NCBI GenBank assembly: GCA_027257055.1
Contig: JAPVLO010000323.1
Coordinates: 941,001-1,005,000 of the forward strand
Direction: 5' to 3'
DNA length: 64,000 nt
From: Cephalopachus bancanus
Taxonomy: Eukaryota; Chordata; Mammalia; Primates; Tarsiidae
Shown here: positions 23,824-34,879 of the stretch, piece by piece
Layout: each line of letters opens with the position of its first letter
How positions within the stretch are numbered: position 1 is the first letter of the stretch
Translations under genes and position numbers: made by a program
Notes under the pieces: model-generated
The model's database searches: none
What the model was told of the DNA's origin: nothing
Seen by the model: only the letters and a program-made list of their open reading frames with translations

Positions 23824-23985
23824 GGCCAGGCATGGTGGCTCACCCCTGTAATTCCAGCATTTTGGGAGGCCAAGGTGGGAAGATTGCTTGAGCCCGGGAG
23901 TTCAAGATCAGTGTAGGTAACATAGTGAGACCTCGTCTCCACAAAAATAACAATAATAATAAATAAAGTTAGTTAATTTATTGAT
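23824..23985 (+). mobile_element. Free left Alu monomer (FLAM)
   Basis: Head GGCCAGGCATGGTGGCTCAC, B box region, CTCCACAAAAATAAC, then an (AAT)n tail and no right monomer. ATTGATTTAG at 23814-23823 recurs at the 3' side before GAGAG, marking a target-site duplication. FLAMs predate the Alu dimer. Confidence 0.85.
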
Positions 23986-24700
23986 TGATTGATTTAGAGA
24001 GAACTGGCACATTTATAGTTTTCATTTTCCCTACTCAAGCGCAAAATATATTTTTCATTTATAAGTTTTATGTCTTATGCCCAATAGAACAGTTTGTTTT
24101 GTGAAATTGTAATTTAGTACCACAGAGGCAGAGGTAAAAGGAGTAATTCTTCTCAATTACAACAAACTGTTATACTGTTCTCCCATGAGGAGACAAAGTT
24201 TTCTTCATATATGCCCTACACCTTTCTTGTTGACTTTACTTATGAGTAATTACATTTGTAACTTTGGTAAATGGGTTGTTTCATCCCATTACAACTTCGT
24301 ATTATTTCTGTGTTAACTATTGACATTTTTTGTACTAATTACATACCAACTATCTACTGGATTCTCTTATTGTTGTTAAAGAGTTTTTTTTTTCTCCCAG
24401 TTGATGTTCTTGCAATTTTCAGAAATATAATTATATCAAGTAGAAAAAATAATTTTAAAGATATTTTCTGTTATAATATTTATATATTAATTATTTTATT
24501 TTCTAATTGCATTGGCTAGTACTTTTTTTAAAATGTTAAGCAATAATTATGATTGTTGACAACTTATCTTTTTTCTGACTTTAATCACATTGCTTCTAGT
24601 ATTTTATTACTAGGAATGATGCTGGATTTTTAATCAAAATATATTTTTATCATATTAGGAAACAATCCATTTATTTTTACCACAAAATAGTTTAATTTTG

Positions 24701-24755
24701 GTAAGGGAGTTTAATTCAGGTAAAGGAGTTTAATTCAGGTAAAGATGTTTAATTT
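24701..24755. repeat. Short tandem duplication, 19-base unit
   Basis: About 2.7 copies of a unit centred on GGAGTTTAATTCAGGTAAA within old L1 sequence. Confidence 0.8.
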
Positions 24756-25000
24756 TCCAAAAATCTGTTTGCTATCTACTGAGAATTTTTTCTCCTTTGA
24801 TCTATTTAAATGACACATTATAATAACAGATTTTTTTGTAATAAATTGTTCTTGCATTCCTGAAATGAATCCATTTAATCATGTTCTATTGTTGTTACAT
24901 TGGATTACATTTGCTATATTTTATTTAGGAGGGTGTTTTTTTAATTCATTAGCAAAGAGTATACATGTTTTTCCTTCTATGTGCTATCTTTGATAAATAA

Positions 25001-25334
25001 TGGTTATGTGCCATGTAATGATGTTTCAGTCAATGACAAACCACAATACACACAGAGGTTCCATAAAATTATGATATCATATTTTTACTGTATCTTTTCT
25101 ATGTCTGGATATGTTTAGATACACAAATACTTGCCATTGAGTTATAATGGCCTATAGTATTCAGTACAGTAACATGGTACACAGGTTTGTAGCCTAAGAT
25201 TGACAGGCTGGACCATGTAACCTCAGTGTGTAGCAGGCTCAACCATCTTGGTTTGCATATGTTCACACAATAATAAACCTCCTAATGACAAATTTCTCAG
25301 GATGTATCCCCATTATTAATCTACACATGACTAT
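25001..25334 (-). mobile_element. MER2 (Tigger-derived DNA transposon), near complete
   Basis: Internal MER2 sequence is clear in antisense order: ATGATGTTTCAGTCAATGAC, TTTTTACTGTATCTTTTC, GTTTAGATACACAAATACTT, CAGTACAGTAACATGGTACA, then TTCTCAGGATGTATCCCC and the CACATGACT terminus. Length about 334, against about 345 as I recall the consensus. MER2 is non-autonomous and used pogo-type Tigger transposase. Confidence 0.88.
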
Positions 25335-25444
25335 ATTAGAATCGGTATTATGTTAGCAGGACTTTTCTGAAAAGTAACAGAAGGGATGATTTTCATTTTA
25401 AGAGTTGATCTCAGATAAGTGAAGGTGAATTCTCTGGAGGCAGC

Positions 25445-26453
25445 ATGATTTCTCTTGGCATAGCCCCAAGTATGGATATGAATATCGCTTAATTCAAAAA
25501 TATATATTGGGCACTTAAGTATATGGTGAAATTATATAGGAGGGAATCTAGATCTTAAAATTAGTGTGCAAGGAAAACAACAGGCATAGTATTGTATCAA
25601 AATACTGATAAAGACTTGCTTATTGTCTTGAGATTTGAACTGAAGTCCAGAGGAAAACAACTGGTAGCAAATATCTATATACCTGATACAAAAGCAATGA
25701 ACAACCTTGAAAGACTTATTGTGAGATGGAAAAACATGCTGTAACCCAACTCCAGGCTTAGAGTCACTGAGGTAAAAAAGCTGTTGAGTCAGCAGTACTG
25801 TGGTATTTCCCCAGTTTTCCTCAAGGAAGTGAGGAAAGCGAGGAAGGAGCTTCAAGAAAATCTCTCCTAGAGAATAGAAATTGTCTTTCAGAGAAGACAA
25901 CAGGCACGTTAGCCTCCCACTGAGATGTGATCTGCACAGACTTCCCTGTGCCTCTGGATCACAGCTGAGCCTGGGGCAGTTCTTGGAGGATGCTGATGAT
26001 GTTCTCAGGGCGTTGGGGTTAGGTATAAAGACAAAGCCTAGTGTGGACCAAAGCGACAAGAGAAGAAAAGACCGCAGCAAAAATGGCTTATCCCTTCAGA
26101 GCTTGGTGGAGCACGAAAGTTGTTTTCCTCTGAACCGAGGGCTTTTACATGAGTTACTGTCTTGAAATGTCTCCACTCTAGGAAGCAACCTGCCAGGCCA
26201 CGACAACACCAGCAGAAAAAAGCCTGACAGCCTACCACCTTCTGCAGAAGCTAAGAGAGGAATTGGAAGAGCTCAGCTCGGGAATGGGTTCCCAACGCTG
26301 AGCACCAGTGCAGTACCAAAGATCCCCACGGGGATCTTCAAAGAACCCACAAAAGGTCCCAGAAGGAGAGAGCCAATGAACAGCTATCTGCCACATAGTA
26401 GGCATCATAGCAGGATGTCATCCCCACCCATCAAGTACGACATTCCCCTGTAG
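25445..26453 (+). pseudogene. Protein-like degraded segment, identity unknown
   Basis: Plus-strand translation looks protein-like across two adjacent frames. One is open 25565-25741 and, after a TAA, 25745-25867 (includes NNLERLIVRWKNML and a Lys/Glu-rich end). The next is open about 25878-26162 and, after a TGA, 26166-26450, ending SSPPIKYDIPL then TAG. One frameshift plus two stops would join these four pieces. I do not recognise the family, see no poly-A or target duplication, and chance cannot be excluded. A 182-codon antisense frame (25532-26080, TTG start) overlaps; one such frame is about what chance gives in 64 kb. Confidence 0.25.
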
Positions 26454-27240
26454 CTCACATCTCTTCCTTTTTACGCTGGCACAAGAGGAGCCAGAGCACA
26501 AAGGAAAGAGCAAGAAGGATAGAACAAGGCCATATAATAGTGGAATGAACAAAGTACTACGCATCTTTCCCTGCTGTTCTACAGATTTTTAGTGGGGTCC
26601 AGAGCTTGGTAGGAAATGAAGGAGGGGAGAGGTTTGGAACCGGGTGAGAGAGTCAAGCTGTAATGTGAACTAAACTGAGCATTTTATTACCTAAAATTTA
26701 AAGAACCCTAAAACCAAATATAACTGAGAAAGCTATGGGATTTGTCCAAGATATTCCCAAGGTGTAAGAAAGATTCAATAATCCATATTTGAAGGCAGAG
26801 GTGAGACATATGGCATACCAAAACTACCCTTGAAAATCTTTCAGGAAGGGTATACATCAGAGGCTTTCCTTCCTTTCAACAAAGCAATTTTTTCTTCCAG
26901 CACTGGAACAGATTGCAGCTGTCTCAGTTGAACACAGATGAAGCAGTTGGTTGGGTTTAGCAGCCATGTTGTAGGAAAAATAAGTACCTTTAAACACAAG
27001 AATCTCACCCAGAACAGCAATATGCTCACACTTCAAGAGGCACAGGGAAACTGAGTCCATGTGGGAGAATGGAAGACAGAAGATACTTGTCTCCCAAATG
27101 CTTATTCAGGACTTTAGGCTCAATATATGCAATGGTGAGTGTCATCACTTATCTACCCTGGCTAAATTTTTCTCCCTGGCTTCTCTTACTTTCTTCCCCC
27201 ACCCCCCACCGCACCTCACCCAATTATGTATACATGTATA
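26454..27240. other. Unique sequence
   Basis: No gene or recognised repeat. C-rich run near 27190-27215. Confidence 0.45.
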
Positions 27241-27667
27241 CAGCTGACCCTTAAACAACATAGGTATTAGAGGCACTGACCCCATGTATAATCAAAACTC
27301 TGTGTATGACTTTTGACTGTCCAACAACTTAACTACTAATAACCTACTGTTGGCTAAAAGCCTTACTGATAAGTCATTAACACATATTTTGTATATGTAT
27401 TATAAACTGCTTTATTACAATAAAGTAGGCTAGAGAGAGATTTTCTTAATAGAAAATCGTAAGGAAGAGAAAATGTCTTACTATTCATTGAGCGGAAGTA
27501 GATCATCACAAAGGTCTTTATCCTCATCATCTTCACAGTGAGTAGGCTAAAAAGGAGGAAGAAGAGGAAGAGTTGATCTTTCTATCTCAGGGGCAACAGG
27601 GGTGGAAGAAAGTCCATGTGTAAGTGGACCCATGCAATTAAAACCCATGTTGTTCAAGGGTCAACTG
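27241..27667 (+). mobile_element. Tigger2-type DNA transposon (non-autonomous), complete
   Basis: Begins CAGCTGACCCTTAAACAACA and ends GTTGTTCAAGGGTCAACTG, mirror-image terminal repeats, with TA on each side (27239-27240 and 27668-27669). The interior has TATTACAATAAAGTAGGCTA and an A/G-rich AGGAGGAAGAAGAGG segment typical of the roughly 430-base Tigger2a. No transposase frame. Confidence 0.88.
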
Positions 27668-27669
27668 TA

Positions 27670-28117
27670 GTTAAATGCATCTGGATAGGTAGGACTCACA
27701 TGTGACGTAATTTACTTTACTTCACTCAGTGAAGACCCAAAGATTAGTAAGACCAATTTCTCAACAATTTTCCAGATAAGGGGAAGAGAAAACAATGCAA
27801 ACAAATGTGTAACAGATGCTCCAGTAAAAAGGAAGAGTAAGATCTCATGGAGGAACAAGGATGCAGTGGTCTTCACCTTATAGAAGACAGAAGAGACTTT
27901 CCAAGAAAAGTAAAATGGCCTCACCTGGGCACACTATCTTAAATAGGTAGTAACAATGTCCTGGGGCAGCAATCTCTTCTCAGTTAAACTTGGAAAATGA
28001 CTTCTTAAAACTAATAGCAACAAAAATAATACTTCTCATTTACAGAGATTTGAAAGTAGTTTCTTAAGCTGTTTTGGAGGGTTGGATGAGAAAAAAAAAT
28101 TTTTTTTAAGTTATCTT
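27670..28117. other. Unique sequence
   Basis: Single-copy DNA between the Tigger2 and an Alu monomer; no gene seen. Confidence 0.45.
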
Positions 28118-28261
28118 GGGCCAGGTGCAATGACTCATACCTATAATCTCAAGCACTCTGGGAGGCTGAGGCGGGAGGATCACTTGAGGCTAAGAGTTCA
28201 ACATAAGCCTGAACAACATAGTGAGACCCACCTCTACCAAAATAATAAAATAAAATAAAAT
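28118..28261 (+). mobile_element. Free left Alu monomer
   Basis: GGGCCAGGTGCAATGACTCA head, GGGAGGCTGAGGCGGGAGG, then CTCTACCAAAATAATAAAAT and an (AATAA)n tail. No right monomer follows; the next Alu piece, after 150 unrelated bases, is a separate insertion. Confidence 0.82.
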
Positions 28262-28420
28262 ATTTCCAAATACAGTTGGGTTTTCTACAAAGGTATTAAA
28301 GTTGGCAAGTTTTGGAGCCTGGACTAGATCCAAGTTGCCTGATTCCTGATTTAGTGCTGTATACTTACTGCTTCTGAAGCAGAGAGCCATTAATAAAACT
28401 TTTAAAACTGTATTACTCCT

Positions 28421-28627
28421 GACCAGCCTGGGCAACTTGGCAAGACCTCATCTCTACAATAAATCAAAATATTAGCTGGGCATGGTGGAGCACACCTGTC
28501 ATTCCAGCTGCTTGGAAGGCTGAGGCAGAAGGATCGCCTGAGCCCAGCAGGTAGAGTCTGTGGTGGCCGTGAATATGCCACTGCACTCCAGCCTGGGTGA
28601 CAGAGTGAGACTCCAACTTAAAAAAAA
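28421..28627 (+). mobile_element. 5'-truncated Alu with target-site duplication
   Basis: Starts abruptly inside the left monomer at ACCAGCCTGGGCAACTTGG, then is complete to the A tail. ATTACTCCT lies directly before it (28412-28420) and again after the tail (28627-28635). The truncation was therefore present at insertion and did not arise by later deletion. Confidence 0.92.
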
Positions 28628-28635
28628 TTACTCCT

Positions 28636-28979
28636 AAAATAATATTGTATTGACACTAATCAGGTATCAACATAACTATAAATAGGTTTTGAAAGTAATT
28701 TGCAAAATATCAAGAATTACAAGCCAAAAATGGCTACTGATTGAAGCATAAGGCTGATGTCAAAGACAACCACATCTATAGGAATGTCGGGTTTTAAATT
28801 ACATCTTGATTCCAAGCTCCATGAGCCAAGGGGAGATGTACTATGGCTAGCACTTTGCTCTCCTGGGGTGGGGGGTTGTTCCTCTAACCACCCCAGAGCC
28901 AGCTTCTGCTCTCTGACTTCCTTTATCCCTTAGGGTACACTTGAAGAACATGATCCTAGGTTAGGCATCTCTGCTTCCA
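28636..28979. other. Unique sequence
   Basis: No gene or named repeat; a G-rich patch at 28865-28880. Confidence 0.45.
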
Positions 28980-29115
28980 GGAGCAGTATAGTATGACAGA
29001 GCTCTGCTTTGGAAATCAAGAAACTTCTGTTCTAGTGTAGCTCAGTCATAAACTAACCGAGTGATTCACACAAACTCTCAGGATCTCAGTTTCACATCTT
29101 TAAAACTAAATCAAG
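28980..29115 (+). mobile_element. MIR SINE, diverged
   Basis: AGCAGTATAGTATGACAGAG, TCTGCTTTGGAAATCAAG, then CAGGATCTCAGTTTCAC and ATCTTTAAAACTAAATC are the MIR 5' and central parts in order. Confidence 0.65.
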
Positions 29116-29404
29116 CTCAGGCTAAGCTTGATTACAAAGTACTTTGAAGTCCAGCCACTGCCTCTGTCGCACTGACATCTTCTGGGTCTTTACTTGCTGT
29201 TTTCAGGGACAGAATCAGGAATCTGACCAGCACTGGGTCAGCCTGAGAGTAGCATTTCAGTACAAACTCAACCAGTAGCCTCTTGACTACATTGCACCAG
29301 ATGATGGAGAGAGAAACCCCTCCCTGCCCCCCAACTGGTAATTGGTAGAAAGAGCAGTAGAAACTGGATCTTCTAACTGTGTAAATTGCTCTGTCCACTA
29401 CACT

Positions 29405-29815
29405 TTAAGGTCCAAACTCTGCAGCATGGCATATAAGGATCCCTACTGATTGAACTTGATTTTCTTGTCTTGCTGCCAATCTACATAATTTTAAGTTATA
29501 CTTTTTGGCCTCCATACCTTGTCTCATTCTCCTCTTACTATGAATAGGCAAAGGCATTTCATTTTCATTGCATATCATTACCTGATAAAACTAAATGTTC
29601 TTTATAGCTTGCCTCAAATGGCAGCTCTTTAATGAAACCTTTCCTAATAGATCCTGGGGGCCTTCTGTCTTCTGTGGTCCTCTAGCACTTTTTGACTTCT
29701 CTCAAGGGTTCTATCATAGTTTGTTTTATAAATAATTGGGGGCCAGTAGATTGTAAACTTCTTGAAGTCCTTGTCTCTACCTTGGTGCCCAGGACAAAGC
29801 CTTCCACAAACAATT
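29405..29815 (+). mobile_element. L2 LINE 3' region
   Basis: Sense L2: GCAGCTCTTTAATGAAACC, CTTTCCTAATAGATCCTGG, CCTCTAGCACTTTTTGAC, then GTAGATTGTAAACTTCTTGA and GCCCAGGACAAAGCC. Confidence 0.8.
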
Positions 29816-30224
29816 GCTTGGGAACATATTGTAACACTTAGACTAGACCAGGCGATGCTGGGGAAAAAAAACCCAACATTTCAGTGGTCTTACTCAGCAA
29901 AGATTTTTCAGAATCTCACACTACATGTCCAGAGAAAGTTTAAAGGGGGAAGTCTGTCATCATAATCTCTCAGGACCAGGGCAGAGGGAGGTCCTGCCTC
30001 AACAAAAGCATCTACAATCCTGGTGGCAAAGGACATGAATATGGAGACTCAAACATTGGCTCTTAAATCTTCTGCCCAGAAGTGACCCATGGCATTTCTT
30101 CTCAAATTTCATTGGTCGAAGCAAGTGATATGGCCATGTTTACTTTTAGGGCAGGATAGAGAAGTATGATACTACAGAGTGGCTGGAAGGAGAAGGAAAA
30201 TTAGGATAATGATGTACATCTTAA
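29816..30224. other. Unique sequence
   Basis: No gene or recognised repeat. Confidence 0.45.
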
Positions 30225-30846
30225 TGACACCACCACATACACCATGCTGTATTTCACCCTGGACTTTGACCCATCTTGTCACCTCTGCCTGAGACACTCT
30301 CCCCACCTTGTCCCTTCATCTGAATAGCTTCTTCTTATCCAAATGTTTTCACTTAGAACTTCTCTCAAGATTTTGTTGACCCTAACCTACAATCATCACC
30401 ATCACCAAAAGTGGATAAAGTGTTTCTGATATGCCCTAACTGCACCCTATCACCGTAAGCGATCACAGTCACACTGGGTTGTAGTTTGGCTTTTTATTTG
30501 ACTCTCCCATTAGACCAGGGATTTGTAAACGGTAGCCCAAGGGCTAAATTCAGTCTTCCATTGGTTTTTATAAATAAAGTTATATTGGAACACAATCATG
30601 TCCATTCATTTACATATTACTATGACTACTTTCAACCCATGGCAGTTGTAACTGCCAGAGATCACCTGGCCCCTAAAGCCTAAAATATTTACTATCTAGC
30701 CTTGTAAGAAAGTGTGTCAACCCCTGCACTACACCATAAATCTTTTGAGAGCAAGAATTGCATTCTCAGTACCTTCTGTATCCCAGAACCCAGCAGAGTA
30801 ATTGGCTGATACTAGGCATTCCATAAATAGCTGTTGAATAAATGAA
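30225..30846 (+). mobile_element. L2 LINE 3' region split by MER1
   Basis: L2 runs from CACCCTGGACTTTGACCC through CTCTGCCTGAGACACTCTCC to 30515, is interrupted by the MER1 element, and resumes at 30727 with CATAAATCTTTTGAGAGC, ACCTTCTGTATCCCAGAACC and the GTTGAATAAATGAA terminus. Confidence 0.82.
30516..30726 (-). mobile_element. MER1 (hAT-Charlie DNA transposon), shortened
   Basis: Ends CAGGGATTTGTAAACGGTAG and GTGTGTCAACCCCTG are degraded copies of the MER1 termini. The interior has TAAATAAAGTTATATTGGAA, TTTACATATTACTATGAC and CCTAAAATATTTACTATC. The flanking octamers CATTAGAC and CACTACAC match at 6 of 8, fitting a hAT 8-base target duplication. About 210 bases, with one internal section missing compared with the family. 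Confidence 0.85.
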
Positions 30847-30849
30847 GAG

Positions 30850-33430
30850 AAAGCACATAGTGTTTACTGAACTAAATCATCTTCAACAAAAAAAAAAAAG
30901 AATAGAAAAACAGGGAACAGGAAGTATCAGAACCTCAAATCTTGGCAAGACAAAACTCTCAGATTCTCTGTTCCAGCTACATAACCTAACACTTTTTTAA
31001 AATGAGTAAACACTGGGAACCAACATTAATCTTCTAAGTGTCAAGGCAACTAAAATTTGCCACAGCCTAGTTAGAACAAATTAAGCAACCGTGACACTTA
31101 CGAAATGTTTTAAAATTATAAAGTTGCTAAATCCACATCCATTTGCTCTGTAGAATATTTCATTCTCTTTGATTAACAAATCTGACTTAAATGAGGTGCG
31201 GCCCCTTTCACACAGTATTGTACAGTCTCATAAGTACCACAACTGCTATGAATTGCCTTCAAGCTGAATATCTACATGGTAACATCAGTACACCCACTCA
31301 GAGCTTCCAGAAGTAAACACACAGTGCTATAGCTGGGCTCTGGTGATTTTACAGCATGGGGGGAGAATAACTTAAAATACAGGCAGACCTGGAAAGTACA
31401 GCATCCCAGCTTGTTTATAACACCAATTGCAGCTAGTACAGATCCACAATTTATTTGCAAACAGATTAATTAATGTTTCAGCAACTGTTTGCAGCCAGTC
31501 TGTGATCTCACTGAGCACAGATGACACTTTTTTTCCTCTTCTATTCCATAGGGGTAATTTCAGTAATGCTCAGATGAGGTTTTTACTGTATCAGCCCACA
31601 TGATCAAATCAGTTGAGTCCTGAGGTAGCCATGATGGCTTTACAAGATCCCCAGGTGCCGAATCTCAGGTGACTCCCCCACGCCACTGTTCCTGGGTTTT
31701 CCTTTTAACTATGGCCTCAAAATGCCAGTTTGCCAACAGATCTGCAAGATGAAACTGACATTTTTAAAAATCGTTTTTTCCTTCTACTTTTAGGTCCCTT
31801 AGGGTTGGTATTCAGCAATGTATACCACTGGGTGTAATAAAAGCAAATGCTTGAATATTTTTCAGTAACCTGCCAGAGAATAAACAAATGGAAGAACAAA
31901 TGCTGAAAAGCTTACAAGTAATGCACTATTTAAGCTGGGTAGATCGCTACTGACAAAGCAACGCAGCTCCTATGATTGTATTTCTCTTCTGGAAGGAAAA
32001 AGAAACAAGGAAGACGAGACAAAATCCCCAAAGCCTCACTAGGCTAAATTTCCTTACTCTCCTTTGAACAGACTACACAGATTTTGTTGACTAATTGAGA
32101 TCAATCCCAGTTGTAAATCGCCTAGCTATCCTACAGCTTTAATTAAGCTACCAGAGGGAGCTGTTTATCAATTAACACTTGTTACAAATTATTAGTAATT
32201 ATATGGACTTTGTGTATATACTATAGCCTGCAAGACCAAAACTGCGTTTCCCAGTTGTTAGAGAAGCAAATTGAATAGTTAATGGGCTATTTGGACGAAG
32301 GCACCAGTCATCACCATAATTACAGATTTCCTTCTTTGGCAGAAAGATTTAAGGTGAGTTCCAGCACTATTAGCGGTAGTTGAATAAACATCACTTTAAG
32401 GATTTCTTTTGCCAGGGCTTTGCCAGACCATATTAACTGGTGGACTTTCTAATATGGGTTTCAAGTCTGTATTTACTTTTTCAGTAGCAAACGTAATGAA
32501 GATGGGAATATTAGGTGAAAGTTGATGATGTATTCAAGCATTAAAGCTACCTATTGCGGTATGCACTGCATTCTGTGATAATTTTAATTGGCTTAATTGA
32601 GATGCACAAGCCTGATTAATGTTTAATTCCTTTATATTAAAAAAAAGAGTCAAGTAGTTCGACATTTCTTCAATTATGTTAGATCTTTCTAGACTTCAAA
32701 GGAATGTTACATTAGACAGCTAGATACGGGGTGAACTGATTAAAGAATAAAGACTGCTCATTATAATCTAAGAGTACAAAATTGGTTTATGTAGCCTTTG
32801 AAAGTCAAAATTATGAGCTAAAACTTGAGTACAGTAATTAACCCAATTTATAGTCATACTTGTTTATCTGTTTGCTTATGATTAGTAATTTAAAATGATC
32901 CATGAGATTGATTTACAGATCTAAAGCCCATTCAGGGACCCAAAATGTTTTGTCCATGATTCTTAAGAACACTGGAAGAATATACTTAGTGGTATTACTA
33001 AACATCTATTAATCAGTGAAAAACATCAGTACAAAAAAGATTTAATAGTCAACTTCATTATGCTACATGCATAAAATACTAAAATATTTCTGTAATGTAA
33101 TCTACTTTCCAAATATTTTAAAGTTTAACTTCCCTTTGCCGTGACTCTGAAAAATTGAAATTAATGTGATATACTTAAGGTGATCAACTCTTAATCACTC
33201 CTAATAAATAAATTTTTAAAAAGGAAAGTGAAAATGTCATCTGCAGTAGCATGTAACTAGTGTACCACTTCTAACCCTGTGGGTGCCACCCTTCTCTTGC
33301 ACACATGCATCTTCCAAAGTGCTCTAAATTCACTTCAGGGGGTGCCATCCTAACAGACTTGACAGAGGATAGGCAGGAACCACTTGGAAATCAGGGATAG
33401 TAGAGATGTAGCTATCAGAAATAAATGCTC
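30850..33430. promoter_or_regulatory. Repeat-free block with homeodomain-type motifs, candidate enhancer
   Basis: About 2.6 kb without a single recognised transposon. The part at 31900-32660 is densest: CTTTAATTAAGC (32137-32148), TATCAATTAACAC (32167), TAGTAATTATATGG (32191), TTTTAATTGGCTTAATTGAG (32582) and GATTAATGTTTAATTCC (32613). At 31380-31500 are TTGTTTATAACACCAATTGC and AGATTAATTAATG. TAATTA-type cores are homeodomain targets. No reading frame explains the block. Conservation is inferred from texture. Confidence 0.45.
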
Positions 33431-33431
33431 A

Positions 33432-33727
33432 GACCAGGCACAGTGGCTCACACCTATAATCTCAGCACTTTGGGAAGCGGAGGCAAGAGAATTGCTTGAG
33501 CCTAGGGATTCGAGACCAGTCTGGGCAACATGGCGAGACCTCATCTCTATAATAAATAAATAAAAATTATTTAAGCATGGTGGCGCGCGCCTGTCATTCT
33601 AGCTACTTGGAAGGCTGAGGCAGAAGGATCACCTGAGCCCAGAAAGTTGAGGCTGTGGAAGTCACAATCATGCAACTGCACTCCAGACTGGGCCACAGAG
33701 TGAGACTGAGACTCAAAAAAAAAAAAA
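33432..33727 (+). mobile_element. Alu SINE, older lineage form
   Basis: Full dimer: GACCAGGCACAGTGGCTCAC head, TCTGGGCAACATGGCGAGAC, CTCTATAATAAATAAATAAA linker and a GAGACTGAGACTC 3' end with A tail. Intermediate between the AluJ-like and lineage-specific groups. Confidence 0.93.
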
Positions 33728-33729
33728 GT

Positions 33730-34878
33730 TAGCACATTTGCTAAGTAAACATTTCCAGGATCTCACTAATATAGAAATATGAAAACTCAAAGCCTTCCAT
33801 TGGATGAGGGACACATAGAAAGCTAGGGGCAGAGAGAAAAATAGGGCAGAGAGAAAAATTCATCGGGACTTCATTCAGGAGAGTCCAGGGGCTCAGAGTA
33901 AATCATGTTTTCTGAAACCTTTGCAATATTATGACTCTGTGTTTCCTGTGTATGAGTAAATGTGTATGTGACAGTATTTCCCAGAGTTCGTTTTATAGAA
34001 TACAAATTCATACAGATGCTCCATAAAAAGGGGGTTCCACAGACAAGTAAGCTTAGGAAACTTTGCACTACAGCCCTCTCTTGAAGAGTCATCATATGCA
34101 TTAGCATATTAAATGCTTTACATAGTTTAACACAGAACTTTTTTTTCATTGAATACCAACTAATATTGGCCAACATGCTCAGACCACAATAGTATAATAA
34201 TATGTATACTGATGAACAGCAGCATGTTTTTTCCAGAGCATCATTGATCTTGTACATCCAAATAAATGAACTTTCCCCATGTCTCCTGCCTCACTGGAGG
34301 AACGAGTTCACGTGCCCCAACCTGGACATGGTCCTGCTCTCATAACCTTCTGCAAACAAGCATTGGAGGGAAGTGGAGTTTTCATATTCCTACTGCTTCT
34401 GGTCACTCACGCTGATCTACGCTCGGCACTCTGTGTAGCACATGGGCCAGAGTTGGTAACTTTAAAAGAGTGGGTGGAAGTGTATCCTGGACCTGGGGAG
34501 GAAAAGATGAGGCATTTCACACTAATGAAAATGAGTCCTAGGGAAAAAACGTTTAAGTACTAACCCAATACAACGGAATAAGAGTTTTTTTTAATCATTG
34601 TCCTGTGAGATAAAGAAGCAAAAGCTAGGGTCCCATAGATAGATATAGAAATCATATACAGATGTGTGAGAGTGTATGTATGCTGGTGTGTGTTTTCTCT
34701 AGTTGTATCTGATGAGAGAACTAGACACAATGATACCTCAGTATTGATAAATACACCTTGCACCCAATCTTGGTTTCTAAATGTCACTCCTCACCAAAAT
34801 GAGTTAGGGTTCAAAAAAAGACCAGTCCGGGGCTGTGGTGGATATGTACAAGAAGAGTCTGAAACATCTTGCTGAGTG
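33730..34878. other. Unique sequence
   Basis: Includes a direct duplication of GGGCAGAGAGAAAAAT around 33827-33858. Frames of 94-128 codons (33871-34257 minus, 34279-34563 plus) have no recognisable domain, no splice context and no codon bias. Confidence 0.4.
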
Positions 34879-34879
34879 A

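Larger units (their letters stand above)
22150..24990 (-). mobile_element. Old L1 LINE (L1M type), antisense, with nested Alus
   Basis: AT-rich antisense L1 ORF2 sequence in collinear pieces: TCTTTGATTATCGATTATG, AGGCATTTATCCAG, GAATTTTCCCATG, and TGTTCTTGCATTCCTGAAATG near 24850. Frames are destroyed. Interrupted by the AT palindrome (22471-22573), the Alu at 22658 and the left monomer at 23824. Confidence 0.65.

Noticed and set aside
25532..26080. 182-codon minus-strand frame, the longest in the window
   Set aside because: Starts with TTG, no recognisable domain, no signal or splice context; about one frame this long is expected by chance in 64 kb. The plus strand of the same region looks more protein-like.
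33827..33858. Short duplicate GGGCAGAGAGAAAAAT as a possible target-site duplication
   Set aside because: The two copies are adjacent with only a few bases between, so there is no inserted element; a simple local duplication.
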